Source: CAUZIZ01 sp965219005
GTDB lineage: Bacteria > Acidobacteriota > UBA6911 > RPQK01 > JAJDTT01
Length of the DNA stretch: 64,000 nt
NCBI GenBank assembly: GCA_965219005.1
Contig: CBDCMS010000002.1
Coordinates: forward strand, 1,299,259-1,363,258
Direction of reading: 5' to 3'
This document shows positions 1 through 8,452 of the stretch, in pieces (position 1 is the stretch's first letter; each line of letters begins with the position of its first letter). The position numbers and the translations under genes were made by a program. Under the pieces are notes generated by a model that saw only the letters and a program-made list of their open reading frames with translations, did not search any database and was not told the origin of the DNA.

Positions 1-1050
1 CCCGTGATTGATCATCTGTAGGATCCCGCCCTCGAGGGCCACCGGAGTGGCAATGAACACTCCCAACATGCAAAAGCCCAGATGGCTTACCGAAGAGTAG
101 GCCACCAGCTTCTTCATATCCTTCTGCATCATGGCCACCAGGGCGCCGTAGATGATCCCGATCACCGAGATGAGCATGAGCCAGGGCAGAAAGTCTTTGC
201 TGGCTTCGGGCAGAATGGGGAGGCTGAGCCGGACGAAACCATAGGTTCCCATCTTCAGCAACACCCCTGCCAGGATCACCGATCCCGCTGTGGGTGCCTC
301 GACGTGAGCGTCTGGAAGCCAGGTATGAAAGGGAAAGAGCGGGACCTTGATGGCGAATCCCACGAAAAATGCCAGGAAGATCCAATACTGGAGATCACCC
401 GGAATTCCCAGTTCCTGGAACCCGAGAATGTCGAATGACCAGATACCCTTCACGTTGTACTGATGGAAATAGAGAGCCAGGATGCCAAGCAGGAGCAGTA
501 CCGAGCCGGCCAGGGTGTAGAGGAAAAACTTGATGGCCGCGTAGAGTTTTCTGGGGCCACCCCAGACTCCAATAATGAAGTACATGGGGACCAGCATCAC
601 TTCCCAGAAGACGTAGAAGAGGAAGAAGTCGAGGGCCATGAAAACCCCCAGCATTCCCACCTGAAGGAGCAGGAGATAGCAGTAATACTCTCGCACGCGA
701 TCGCTAATCGCTGTCCAGGAAGAGAGGACGGCGATAAAGCCGAGAAGCGTCGTGAGGAGGATCAACAGCAGACTGATACCATCGATGCCGAAGTAGAACT
801 GAACCCCCAGGGCTTCGATCCAACTTGCCTTCATCACGAAGCGCATTCCGGTCCCATCTATGTATTCGGGACGGTTGAACTCGGTGATGAGCGGTATTGA
901 GATCAGGAAGCCCAACAGCGTGACGATGTTGGCAATCCATTTGATCGCTGTGTCGTTTTCTTTCCCTTTGGGCCAGAGAATGATCAAGACGACGCCCAGC
1001 AGCGGGAAAAAACAGACCAAGGTCAAAATGTTCTTCATGAAGAAGTCCAT
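1..1050 (-). CDS. nuoM: NADH-quinone oxidoreductase subunit M (partial)
   Basis: This is an antiporter-like membrane subunit of complex I and one of its proton-pumping modules. The minus-strand frame opens with ATG at 1050 (MDFFMKNILTL) and stays open to base 1, giving about 350 residues of a family that usually runs near 500, so the C-terminal third lies outside the window. The last visible residues, GGILQMINHG, are a typical NuoM motif in a conserved transmembrane segment. Long hydrophobic stretches occur throughout. It starts 3 bases after the nuoL stop, as expected for the conserved nuoL-M-N order, so nuoN probably follows beyond the left edge. Confidence 0.95.
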   Translation of the reverse strand, partial: MDFFMKNILTLVCFFPLLGVVLIILWPKGKENDTAIKWIANIVTLLGFLISIPLITEFNRPEYIDGTGMRFVMKASWIEALGVQFYFGIDGISLLLILLTTLLGFIAVLSSWTAISDRVREYYCYLLLLQVGMLGVFMALDFFLFYVFWEVMLVPMYFIIGVWGGPRKLYAAIKFFLYTLAGSVLLLLGILALYFHQYNVKGIWSFDILGFQELGIPGDLQYWIFLAFFVGFAIKVPLFPFHTWLPDAHVEAPTAGSVILAGVLLKMGTYGFVRLSLPILPEASKDFLPWLMLISVIGIIYGALVAMMQKDMKKLVAYSSVSHLGFCMLGVFIATPVALEGGILQMINHG

Positions 1051-1053
1051 GAA

Positions 1054-3117
1054 CTATGCTCCTGAGTAGAGATAGAATCCGATAATCACGATGACGCCCA
1101 GGACGAAACCCAGGAGATAGCGCTGTACCAGTCCCGTCTGGATTCTGCGAAAAACTGAACTGAGGAACTCTACGATCTCCGCCACCAGATTGACCAGCCG
1201 ATCGACGATATGGATATCGGCTTGTCCCGAGATCCACGCAGTCAGGCGGGTGGCTGCTGCACTCCCGTTGACGATTCCGTCGACGACGTACTGATCGAAG
1301 ACGGTCAGGGCATTGCCCAGATTCTTGCAGCGATTGACGACCAGGGCGTCGTAAAGCTCGTCGACGTAGTACTTGTTGTAGGCCCAGCGGTAGACGGTCT
1401 GGAATCGCTCTCTCAACTGGTCTGCCCGGCTGGCGTGGGCAAGGAAGAAGAAGTAGGCCAGAAAGATTCCCAGAGCCGCAACCGCCACCGAGATGACGGT
1501 CAGCAGAATCTCCAGACTATGCGAATGATGGCCCTCGTCGAGGGGCACGTAGGCCGTGTGTAAGGCCGGCTCCAAAAACTCCTCGAAGAGGTTGGGACCC
1601 AACCAGGCCGGGAGTCCCAGGTAGCCGACCAGAATGGAACCCAGGGCGAGGATCATCAAGGGCACGATCATCACCCGGGGAGATTCATGGGGATGATGTC
1701 CCGAATCCGAAGCGTGTTGCTCTTTCCCGTGGAAGGTCAGGAACATCATACGGAACATGTAGAAGGCGGTCATGCCGGCGATCAGGACTCCCAACAGCCA
1801 GATGATCAGGTGCCCCTGAGGAAGGCTGAAGGCTCGCCACAGAATCTCATCCTTGGAAAAGAATCCCGCCAGCCCGGGTACTCCGGCGATTGCCAGGGTC
1901 CCGACCCACATGGTCCAGCAAGTAGTGGGCAGGTACTTTTTCAGCCCGCCCATCTTCATCATGTCCTGCTCGTGATGGAGAGCCAGAATGACGCTTCCAG
2001 AGCCCAGGAACAGCAGGGCTTTGAAAAAAGCGTGGGTGGCCAGGTGAAACACTCCTGCGGTGACGGCTCCGACACCCATCGCCGTAACCATGTAGCCCAG
2101 CTGACTCACGGTGGAGTAGGCCAACACTTTCTTGATGTCGCTCTGAAACAGCGCGATCGAAGCGGCGAATAGAGCGGTGAAAATGCCCACGGCGGCCACG
2201 ATCAGCATCACATCCGGAGCCCGGCTGTAGATGGCGCTGGAACGGGCAATCATGTAGACGCCGGCGGTCACCATGGTGGCGGCATGGATCAAGGCGCTGA
2301 CCGGAGTCGGGCCCTCCATGGCGTCAGGCAGCCAGACATAGAGAGGGGCCTGGGCGCTCTTGCCGGTGGCACCAATGAAGAGAAGGAGTGCGATCCAACT
2401 CAGCGGACCCCAGAGGGCTTCGGGCTGAGGATAGATTGAGGCGACCTTCTCGAAAACCTCGGTGAAATCAAGGCTTCCGAAGTAGGTGAAGATCATGAGC
2501 ATCCCGAGGACGAACCCGAAATCGCCGATCCGGTTGACGACGAAGGCTTTCTTGGCGGCGTCGCCGGCGCTCTTCTTTTGAATGTAGTATCCAATCAACA
2601 GATAGGAACAGAGTCCCACCCCTTCCCAGCCCACGAACATCAACAGGAAGTTGTTGGCGAGGACCAGCGTGAGCATCATGAACATGAAGAGATTGAGGTA
2701 GGCGAAATAGCGGTAGAATCCATCCTCTTCCCACATGTATCCGATGGAGTAGAGGTGAATCAGGAAGCCCACCCCGGTGACGACCAGGATCATCACGGCA
2801 GAGAGTGGGTCCAGCTGCAGTCCCCACTCGACCAGAAAGGTAGTCGATCCTACCTCGACGGTATTGATGGCGCCGCCGGGAATCCAGGTGAATAGGTTGG
2901 TCTCGTAGATGCGGTGCTCGGGCTCTTCCTGCATCAAATCCAGGAAGCAGCCCAGGGACACCAGGAAGGCGATCAGAATGGTCCCGCAGGCGATGGTGGC
3001 AACCACTTTCTTGGGGGGAAAGCCACCGGTCCTGCTACGGATCCAGACGCCGAACAGTCCGTTGACGATGAAACCGAGGAGAGGACAAAGCGGAATCAGC
3101 CAAAGGTAATCTAGCAT
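1054..3117 (-). CDS. nuoL: NADH-quinone oxidoreductase subunit L
   Basis: Largest antiporter-like subunit of complex I, the distal proton pump carrying the long lateral helix. The 687-residue length fits the family. The start MLDYLWLIPLCPLLG, the segment NNFLLMFVGWEGVGLCSYLLIG around residues 160-180 and the motif TPVSALIHAATMVTAGVYM are typical. The segment GKSAQAPLYVWLPDAMEGP marks the conserved antiporter core. A His-rich loop (HHPHESP, later EGHHSHS) lies in the C-terminal half, before the amphipathic lateral helix and the last membrane anchor. The start codon abuts the nuoK stop codon, so the two genes are probably translationally coupled. Confidence 0.97.
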   Translation of the reverse strand: MLDYLWLIPLCPLLGFIVNGLFGVWIRSRTGGFPPKKVVATIACGTILIAFLVSLGCFLDLMQEEPEHRIYETNLFTWIPGGAINTVEVGSTTFLVEWGLQLDPLSAVMILVVTGVGFLIHLYSIGYMWEEDGFYRYFAYLNLFMFMMLTLVLANNFLLMFVGWEGVGLCSYLLIGYYIQKKSAGDAAKKAFVVNRIGDFGFVLGMLMIFTYFGSLDFTEVFEKVASIYPQPEALWGPLSWIALLLFIGATGKSAQAPLYVWLPDAMEGPTPVSALIHAATMVTAGVYMIARSSAIYSRAPDVMLIVAAVGIFTALFAASIALFQSDIKKVLAYSTVSQLGYMVTAMGVGAVTAGVFHLATHAFFKALLFLGSGSVILALHHEQDMMKMGGLKKYLPTTCWTMWVGTLAIAGVPGLAGFFSKDEILWRAFSLPQGHLIIWLLGVLIAGMTAFYMFRMMFLTFHGKEQHASDSGHHPHESPRVMIVPLMILALGSILVGYLGLPAWLGPNLFEEFLEPALHTAYVPLDEGHHSHSLEILLTVISVAVAALGIFLAYFFFLAHASRADQLRERFQTVYRWAYNKYYVDELYDALVVNRCKNLGNALTVFDQYVVDGIVNGSAAATRLTAWISGQADIHIVDRLVNLVAEIVEFLSSVFRRIQTGLVQRYLLGFVLGVIVIIGFYLYSGA

Positions 3118-3420
3118 CTACCCTCTCATCAGGTCGATTTCGTCTACGTTCACGGTCTCTTTGTTCCGGAAGAGGCAGATCACGATGCCCAGACCCACCG
3201 CGGCCTCGGCTGCGGCCACGGTGATGACGAACACCGCGAATACGTGACCTGCGAGATCTTGCAGTCGATCGGCGAAAGCAATCAGGTTCAGGTTGACCGC
3301 GTTGAGCATGAGCTCGATCGACATGAAGATAATGATCACGTTGCGGCGAGTAAGCACACCGATCACACCAATTGAGAAGACCAAGGTGCTCAGGATGAGG
3401 TAGTGACTAGCTCCAACCAT
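3118..3420 (-). CDS. nuoK: NADH-quinone oxidoreductase subunit K
   Basis: Small membrane subunit of complex I with three transmembrane helices and buried acidic residues that belong to the proton path. The 100-residue product has the family signature MSIELMLNAVNLNLIAF, with the conserved membrane Glu, and a second membrane Glu in VAAAEAAVGLGIVI. Length and order (nuoJ-K-L) are standard. It starts 7 bases after the nuoJ stop, and nuoL starts at the next base after its own stop. Confidence 0.97.
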   Translation of the reverse strand: MVGASHYLILSTLVFSIGVIGVLTRRNVIIIFMSIELMLNAVNLNLIAFADRLQDLAGHVFAVFVITVAAAEAAVGLGIVICLFRNKETVNVDEIDLMRG

Positions 3421-3427
3421 GGATCGC

Positions 3428-3940
3428 TTAAATCTCCTTCTTGGCTAGGACTACGGCTCCGATGATTGCGACCAGTAGCAGTATGGATGCAATCTCGAAT
3501 GGCAGCAGATAGGTGCTGTAGAGCAGAGTGCCCACCGATTCCGTGTTGCGTGTTTCCAACTCTTGAATGACTCCGGGCTTGGCCATGGCCTTATCGAAAA
3601 AGTGGGTTCCCTTGACGGCAAAGATGCAAAGCAGTGCCGAGAGCACTACGCCCAGAGCTACTCCGGTTCGCCACTGAGGCACGGTCTTGGCCTGGCTGGT
3701 TGCTTCTCGAACACTCACCAGCATGATGACGAAAAGAAACAGCACCATGATGCCGCCCACATACACCAGAATCTGTACGGCTCCCACGAACTCTGCTTCG
3801 AGCAGGAAGAAGAGTCCGGCGACCGAGATCAAGGCAGAAATCAAGTAGAGGGCGCTGCGGACCGGGTTGCTCGCGGTCACCGTAAGAATCGAAAACGTGA
3901 CCAGGATTACCGCCAATGTATAGAAAAGATATAGCTCCAT
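3428..3940 (-). CDS. nuoJ: NADH-quinone oxidoreductase subunit J
   Basis: Membrane subunit of complex I with five predicted hydrophobic segments in 170 residues. The conserved region AEFVGAVQILVYVGGIMVLFLFVIML (residues about 49-74) is diagnostic: in structures it contains the pi-bulge helix that links quinone reduction to the proton channel. It is the first gene of the downstream half of the cluster. Unlike the other nuo junctions, it is separated from nuoI by 532 bp of repeats, so its expression depends on read-through of that region or on a local promoter I could not identify. Confidence 0.95.
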   Translation of the reverse strand: MELYLFYTLAVILVTFSILTVTASNPVRSALYLISALISVAGLFFLLEAEFVGAVQILVYVGGIMVLFLFVIMLVSVREATSQAKTVPQWRTGVALGVVLSALLCIFAVKGTHFFDKAMAKPGVIQELETRNTESVGTLLYSTYLLPFEIASILLLVAIIGAVVLAKKEI

Positions 3941-4018
3941 TTTTCTGCTACTGCTTGATCATTCTAGATCAGGGGACTGGGTAGATTGTGGTGCTGTCCG
4001 GCTCTCTCCTCGGCACTT

Positions 4019-4136
4019 GGTTTCATGTTGCTGCCAGTCAAGTCGTTCGCGGCTCTGTTGGACTGCGGCTGTTTCCGGGACTGCCCACTGCTCACTACAT
4101 CACTGCTCACGATTCAAATTTCAGCTTAGCCGAGCC
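4019..4136. repeat. Dispersed intergenic repeat (family C2), nuoI-nuoJ gap
   Basis: This part of the nuoI-nuoJ gap matches, in inverted orientation, the intergenic sequence at 63456-63600. Shared blocks are the 21-base stretch that begins GTCAAGTCGTTCGCGGCTCT at about 4038, a cluster of CACTGCTCACT direct repeats near 4087-4115, and a block close to ATTCAAATTTCAG near 4118-4130. It lacks an open frame with protein-like composition. It is probably a non-coding dispersed repeat. Confidence 0.6.
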
Positions 4137-4192
4137 CCCGGCTGCGAGCCGGATCATTCACAAGAAAACTCTGCCAGACTTCAAGACTATCG

Positions 4193-4409
4193 CCTACACC
4201 GAAGGTGTTATTGCGTGTAGCCCAGGGTTGGCGAAGCGAGCTACCCTGGGTTTAGTCATCCTGTCAGTTTCTACGCTGTAAGCGTTATTGCCAACACCTT
4301 GCCGGTCTGCAGTAACCCCGATGGGGTAAAGGACTTGACCGAACTTGACCCAGGGTAGCTCGCTTCGCATTGCAACCCTGGGCTACACGCAATAACACCT
4401 TCGGTGTAG
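4193..4409. repeat. Long inverted repeat inside the nuo operon (family B)
   Basis: Two arms, 4193-4251 and 4348-4409, are near-perfect reverse complements of about 58 bases, differing by a 3-4 base insertion. They are separated by about 96 bases. Each arm itself contains short palindromes (ACACCGAAGGTGT and CCCAGGGT/ACCCTGGG). As RNA, the region between nuoI and nuoJ would fold into a very long hairpin. The sequence just past the right arm (4403-4442) resembles 58163-58202, so the element belongs to a dispersed family. Confidence 0.75.
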
Positions 4410-4472
4410 ATCGTGTTGCAATGAACTCGTAGCTGCATTCCATTCTCGATGAAGTTTTCCCTTAGTTGAGGG

Positions 4473-4934
4473 TCAATTGTACGTCTTCCCGTATTCGATT
4501 CGGTCCCAACCTTTCTCCAATCGATCTCGGTCCCACACCATCTGTCGACGGTCGTATGCCGCCAGTTCGAAGTCTTGAGTGAGCTCAACCGCGTTGGTAG
4601 GACAAACTTCTTGGCAGAGACCACAAAACAGGCAACGTGAAGTATCGAATGTGTAGGTTGTGAGAACCTTCTTGCGCGATTCGGGATCTCTCTGGGAGCC
4701 CACCACGATGAGGTCTTCGGGACAGATCTGGGCACACAGATCGCACGCGATGCAAAGTGTCTCGCCGGTCTCAGGATCGTTGTTCAAACGGGGAGCGCCC
4801 CGGTATCGCTCAGCCAACTTGGGTCTCTCCGTTGGATACTGTTCGGTATACACCTTCTTGTAGGTGTAGCGGAAGGTCAAAGCCAGACCCTTCAAGATGT
4901 CGATCAGGAACACTCGTTTGAGAAGCTCTATCAT
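4473..4934 (-). CDS. nuoI: NADH-quinone oxidoreductase subunit I
   Basis: Peripheral-arm iron-sulfur subunit that carries two [4Fe-4S] clusters (N6a and N6b) and passes electrons toward NuoB. In the 153-residue protein the ligands are visible as C61-x2-C64-x2-C67-x3-C71-P and C101-x2-C104-x2-C107-x3-C111-P. An amphipathic N-terminal helix (MIELLKRVFLIDILKGLALT) fits its attachment to the membrane arm. It starts 19 bases after nuoH. Downstream the operon is broken by the repeat region before nuoJ. Confidence 0.97.
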   Translation of the reverse strand: MIELLKRVFLIDILKGLALTFRYTYKKVYTEQYPTERPKLAERYRGAPRLNNDPETGETLCIACDLCAQICPEDLIVVGSQRDPESRKKVLTTYTFDTSRCLFCGLCQEVCPTNAVELTQDFELAAYDRRQMVWDRDRLEKGWDRIEYGKTYN

Positions 4935-4953
4935 TTCTCAGATCCGTTCTTAC

Positions 4954-6054
4954 TTACATGAATCTCAGCAGGACTCCCGCCGTTACCAGGACATTGGCCA
5001 AAGCCAGAGGCAGGAACACCTTCCACCCATAGTGCATCAATTGGTCGAAGCGGTAACGAGGGAGGGTTCCCCGGATCCAGATGAAGAAGTAGAGGAGCAC
5101 GAAAACCTTCAGCAGAAACCAGAGTACCGGTGGAATGAAATCCAGAAAAGACAGCCACTCGGCGCTGGGAAAAGGCCGTAGCCATCCCCCCAGGAAGAGG
5201 GTGACTGCCACCGCCGATACCGTAATCATGTTGGCGTACTCGGCCAGGAAGAAGAGCGAAAAGCGAAATCCGCTGTACTCGGTGTGGAATCCGCCGACCA
5301 ACTCCGTCTCTGCTTCTGGGAGATCGAAAGGGAGGCGGTTGGTTTCGGCCATGCCGCAGATGATGAAGAGCACGAAGGCAACCGGCTGCACGAACACGTA
5401 CCAGATCTGACTCTCCTGTTGGTTCTGAACAATCTCAACCAGACTGAGGGAACCGGCGAAGAGCAGCACCCCGATAATCGAAAAGCCCAACGCGACCTCG
5501 TAGCTGATCATTTGAGCACTGGATCGGAGTGCGCCCAGCAGAGGGTATTTGCTGTTGGACGCCCAGCCTCCCAGGATGATGCCGAGGATCCCCACCGAGG
5601 AGAGGGAAAGAATGAAGAGCAAGCCGATGTTGATATCGGTGACGAAGCCCCCTGATGCGATGGCACTCGTCACAACCGACTCCACCGCCTCCGGTTCGAG
5701 AACGAGGCTGAGGACCGAGCGAAGAGGACCTTCCAGCATGTCCGGCGGACCAAAAGGAACGACCGCGAAGACCACGAATGCGGGTATCAGGGTCATGATC
5801 GGGGCCAGCGTGAAAATCAGGGCATCGGAACGCGAGGGAACGATGTCCTCTTTCAGGATGAACTTGAGTCCGTCGGCGATCGGCTGAAGCAACCCATGCC
5901 AGCCGACTCTCATGGGTCCCAGTCGCACCTGGATGTGGGCAATGACCTTTCGCTCCAGCAGCGTGAGGTAGGCGATTGCTCCCGAAAGAAAGAGCACGAT
6001 TACCGTGATCTTGATGAGCGGGATGATGGCGTAGATGAGGAGGACTTCAAGCAT
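4954..6054 (-). CDS. nuoH: NADH-quinone oxidoreductase subunit H
   Basis: Membrane subunit that forms much of the quinone-binding chamber at the junction of the two complex I arms. The 366-residue product shows the family motifs LLERKVIAHIQVRLGPMRVG (residues about 32-51) and ETNRLPFDLPEAETELVGGF, a loop of conserved acidic residues, with about eight hydrophobic segments. It overlaps the nuoD stop by one base (TAATG), a standard coupled junction. Confidence 0.97.
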   Translation of the reverse strand: MLEVLLIYAIIPLIKITVIVLFLSGAIAYLTLLERKVIAHIQVRLGPMRVGWHGLLQPIADGLKFILKEDIVPSRSDALIFTLAPIMTLIPAFVVFAVVPFGPPDMLEGPLRSVLSLVLEPEAVESVVTSAIASGGFVTDINIGLLFILSLSSVGILGIILGGWASNSKYPLLGALRSSAQMISYEVALGFSIIGVLLFAGSLSLVEIVQNQQESQIWYVFVQPVAFVLFIICGMAETNRLPFDLPEAETELVGGFHTEYSGFRFSLFFLAEYANMITVSAVAVTLFLGGWLRPFPSAEWLSFLDFIPPVLWFLLKVFVLLYFFIWIRGTLPRYRFDQLMHYGWKVFLPLALANVLVTAGVLLRFM

Positions 6055-7166
6055 TAGCGGTCGATCTCTCCCAGGACGATATCCAGCGTGCCGATGATAG
6101 CCACGACGTCTGCCACTAGATGTCCCTTGACGAGCCGGCGCAGCGCCTGGAGATTGATAAACGTAGGCGGTCGGATCCTCACCCGGAAGGGTTGCGCCGA
6201 GCCATCGCTTACGATGTAGTAACCCAACTCCCCTCGGGGACCTTCAATTGCGGAGTAGAATTCTCCCACCGGTGGTTTCAGGATCTTCGGCGCCTTTCCT
6301 CGAATCGGACCGCCGGGCAGACTATCGAGGACCTGTTGAATGATCCGCAGACTCTGTCGCATCTCTTCGAGGCGAATCGTGTAGCGGTCATAGGTGTCAC
6401 CTTTTTCACCCAGTGGGACATCGAATTCGAACGCCTCGTATCCTCCGTAGGGTCGCTTTTTACGCAGATCGAAGTCGACCCCCGAGCCGCGCAGAGGAGG
6501 TCCGCTGATACCCCACTCAATCGCCTCCTCCCCCGAGATGACGCCGACATCCTTGGTGCGGTCGAGCCAGATGCGATTGTTGGTCAAGAGCTGTTCGTAC
6601 TCGTCGATATGCCCTGGGAACTCATCCACGAATTTCTGCGCCGCTTCCTCGAAGCCGATGGGAAGGTCCATCCAGAGGCCTCCTACTCGGAAGGCATGGG
6701 TGGTCAAACGAGCACCGAAGAGCGCCTCGAAGAGCTTGAGAATTTCTTCGCGCTCCCGAAAGCAGTAGAGGAATACCGTCATGGCGCCGATGTCGATGGC
6801 GTGGGTGGCCAACCAGAGCAGATGACTGGCAATGCGGTTGAACTCCGTCATCATGATCCGGATGTATCGAGCTCGATCGGGGACTTCGATCCCCATCAGC
6901 TTCTCGACACCCAGCAGATAGCCGTAGACGTTCGACACGGCAGCGATGTAATCGGTCCGGTCAAAGTAGGGGACGAGATTGATGTAGGAACGGTTCTCGC
7001 TGATCTTCTCGACGCCCCGATGCAGATAGCCGATGATGCACTCGGCATCCAGGACGCGCTCGCCATCCAGCTTCAACTTGACCCTCAGGACCCCGTGCGT
7101 CGAGGGGTGCTGAGGCCCCATGTTGATCTCGAGTTCTTTGGTATCGAGGATCGTCTGTTCCGCCAT
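6054..7166 (-). CDS. nuoD: NADH-quinone oxidoreductase subunit D
   Basis: The 49-kDa-type subunit, related to the large subunit of NiFe hydrogenases, which lines the quinone site together with NuoB. The 370-residue sequence begins near the conserved MGPQHPSTHGVLR, with the His that contacts the quinone headgroup. It continues with GYLHRGVEKI, the Asp/Tyr region YFDRTDYIAAVSN, and a C-terminal HLVADVVAIIGTLDIVLGEIDR. It is separate from nuoC, not fused to it. It starts 4 bases after the nuoC stop. Confidence 0.97.
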   Translation of the reverse strand: MAEQTILDTKELEINMGPQHPSTHGVLRVKLKLDGERVLDAECIIGYLHRGVEKISENRSYINLVPYFDRTDYIAAVSNVYGYLLGVEKLMGIEVPDRARYIRIMMTEFNRIASHLLWLATHAIDIGAMTVFLYCFREREEILKLFEALFGARLTTHAFRVGGLWMDLPIGFEEAAQKFVDEFPGHIDEYEQLLTNNRIWLDRTKDVGVISGEEAIEWGISGPPLRGSGVDFDLRKKRPYGGYEAFEFDVPLGEKGDTYDRYTIRLEEMRQSLRIIQQVLDSLPGGPIRGKAPKILKPPVGEFYSAIEGPRGELGYYIVSDGSAQPFRVRIRPPTFINLQALRRLVKGHLVADVVAIIGTLDIVLGEIDR

Positions 7167-7170
7167 CGCG

Positions 7171-7902
7171 CTATTCCGGCAGCTTCCTTATTCGAAGATG
7201 CTCTTTGATCCAGGTTTGATCCTGGAGTTTGATGTCGTAATCCTTCCGCAGCGGATATCCCCGCCAATCGTCGGGAAGCAGAATGCGGCGCAGTTCGGGG
7301 TGTCCTGAAAACTCGATGCCGAACATGTCGTAGACTTCCCGCTCCAACCAGTTTGCGGTCCTCCAGATCGAGGTGACCGAGGGAGCGTTCTGATCCTGAG
7401 GCAGCCTTGCCTTTACCCGAATAAGGCGCGAGGTTTGATAGGAGTAGAGCTGATAGACGAGGACAAAGCGCTCCTCATCTCCCAGATAGTCCAGGGCGGT
7501 CACATCAACCAGGTAGTCGAACGAAAATTCGCTGTGGTCCCGGAGATACAGCATGACGTCATAGAGTCGATCCAGTGTCACGTTGTAGATGGGCTGCTCC
7601 AGGAAAACCTGGCCCGAGACAATCCCCTGTGGAAACTGCTCCTTCAGGCTGTCCAGGAGGAGGTCCTCCTCCATGTCTTCGTAGGTCGGCTTCTTTGGCT
7701 TGGGCTTCGGCTTGGGTTTTTCGACCGCAGGCTTGGGCTTTTCCGCCGCGGGCTTGGGCTTTTCCGCCGTTGGGGATACCTCCTTTGCAGCCTTTTCCGG
7801 GGAGTCCGGAATCGGAGAGTCTGCCTCCTTTTCGGCGGCCTCCGGCTCCTTGTTCTCCTCTGCGGGTTTGTTATCCTGTGGCGGACCGTTCTCTTGATTC
7901 AT
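7171..7902 (-). CDS. nuoC: NADH-quinone oxidoreductase subunit C with Pro/Lys-rich N-terminal extension
   Basis: The 30-kDa-type peripheral subunit of complex I. The folded domain occupies roughly residues 85-243 and ends with the family signature ERE-VYDMFGIEFSGHPELRRILLPDDWRGYPLRKDY. The first 80 or so residues are low-complexity and charged, with repeated EKPKPAAEKPKPAVEKPKPK units encoded by a short direct repeat at about 7690-7775. Such an extension is not needed for the fold and is probably disordered. The start at 7902 is 48 bases after the nuoB stop. A shorter start downstream cannot be excluded, but no good internal ATG lies just before the folded domain. Confidence 0.93.
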   Translation of the reverse strand: MNQENGPPQDNKPAEENKEPEAAEKEADSPIPDSPEKAAKEVSPTAEKPKPAAEKPKPAVEKPKPKPKPKKPTYEDMEEDLLLDSLKEQFPQGIVSGQVFLEQPIYNVTLDRLYDVMLYLRDHSEFSFDYLVDVTALDYLGDEERFVLVYQLYSYQTSRLIRVKARLPQDQNAPSVTSIWRTANWLEREVYDMFGIEFSGHPELRRILLPDDWRGYPLRKDYDIKLQDQTWIKEHLRIRKLPE

Positions 7903-7950
7903 TCGCGTGTCTGATTGGAAGGGGAAAGCAGGTTCCCCGAAGGTGTCCCC

Positions 7951-8442
7951 TCAACTTGCCTTTGGCTGGGCAACCTTGTCGGTGATGCTCATAAGGTCGA
8001 TTTTGTCCTGCAGACGCATCAGGCCATAGAGCAGCGCTTCCGGCCTGGGGGGACAGCCGGGGATGTAGACATCCACCGGAATGACTCGATCCACTCCCTG
8101 CAACGTTGCATAGGTGTCGAAGGGGCCGCCCACACTCGAGCAAGCACCCATCGAAATCACCCACTTGGGGTCGGGCATCTGATCGTACAGTGTTTGGATG
8201 ACCTCTGCCATCTTCAGGGTTACCGTTCCCGCGATGATGATCAGGTCCGATTGTCGCGGTGAGGGCCTGAAGATTCCCGCGCCGAAACGATCCATGTCGA
8301 ACCGAGAGGCGCCGGTTGCCATCATTTCGATGGCACAGCAAGCAAGGCCGAAGGTCATGGGCCAGAGGGACGATTTTCGAGCCCAGTTGAAGAGGGAATC
8401 CGCGGTTGTGGTAACGATGTTTCTTTCAATCTCGTTGCCCAT
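7951..8442 (-). CDS. nuoB: NADH-quinone oxidoreductase subunit B
   Basis: Carries the terminal [4Fe-4S] cluster N2, which reduces quinone. Of 163 residues, the ligands are the tandem C35-C36 in LACCAIEMM, C101 in GACSSVGG and C130 in PGCPPRPEAL, which is the complete family set. The motif ASRFDMDRFG and the surrounding core match the family well. It starts 10 bases after the nuoA stop. Confidence 0.97.
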   Translation of the reverse strand: MGNEIERNIVTTTADSLFNWARKSSLWPMTFGLACCAIEMMATGASRFDMDRFGAGIFRPSPRQSDLIIIAGTVTLKMAEVIQTLYDQMPDPKWVISMGACSSVGGPFDTYATLQGVDRVIPVDVYIPGCPPRPEALLYGLMRLQDKIDLMSITDKVAQPKAS

Positions 8443-8452
8443 TACACCTGTC

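Noticed and set aside
4193..4409. Possible CRISPR or tandem array in the nuoI-nuoJ gap
   Set aside because: There are only two arms, inverted rather than direct, and no regularly spaced repeats. It is a long inverted repeat.
4271..4735. A 154-codon minus-strand frame overlapping nuoI and the inverted repeat
   Set aside because: It is out of frame with nuoI and runs through repeat DNA. Its composition is repeat-derived.
6120..7208. A 362-codon plus-strand frame opposite nuoD
   Set aside because: Antisense shadow of nuoD, and incompatible with the well-supported complex I cluster.
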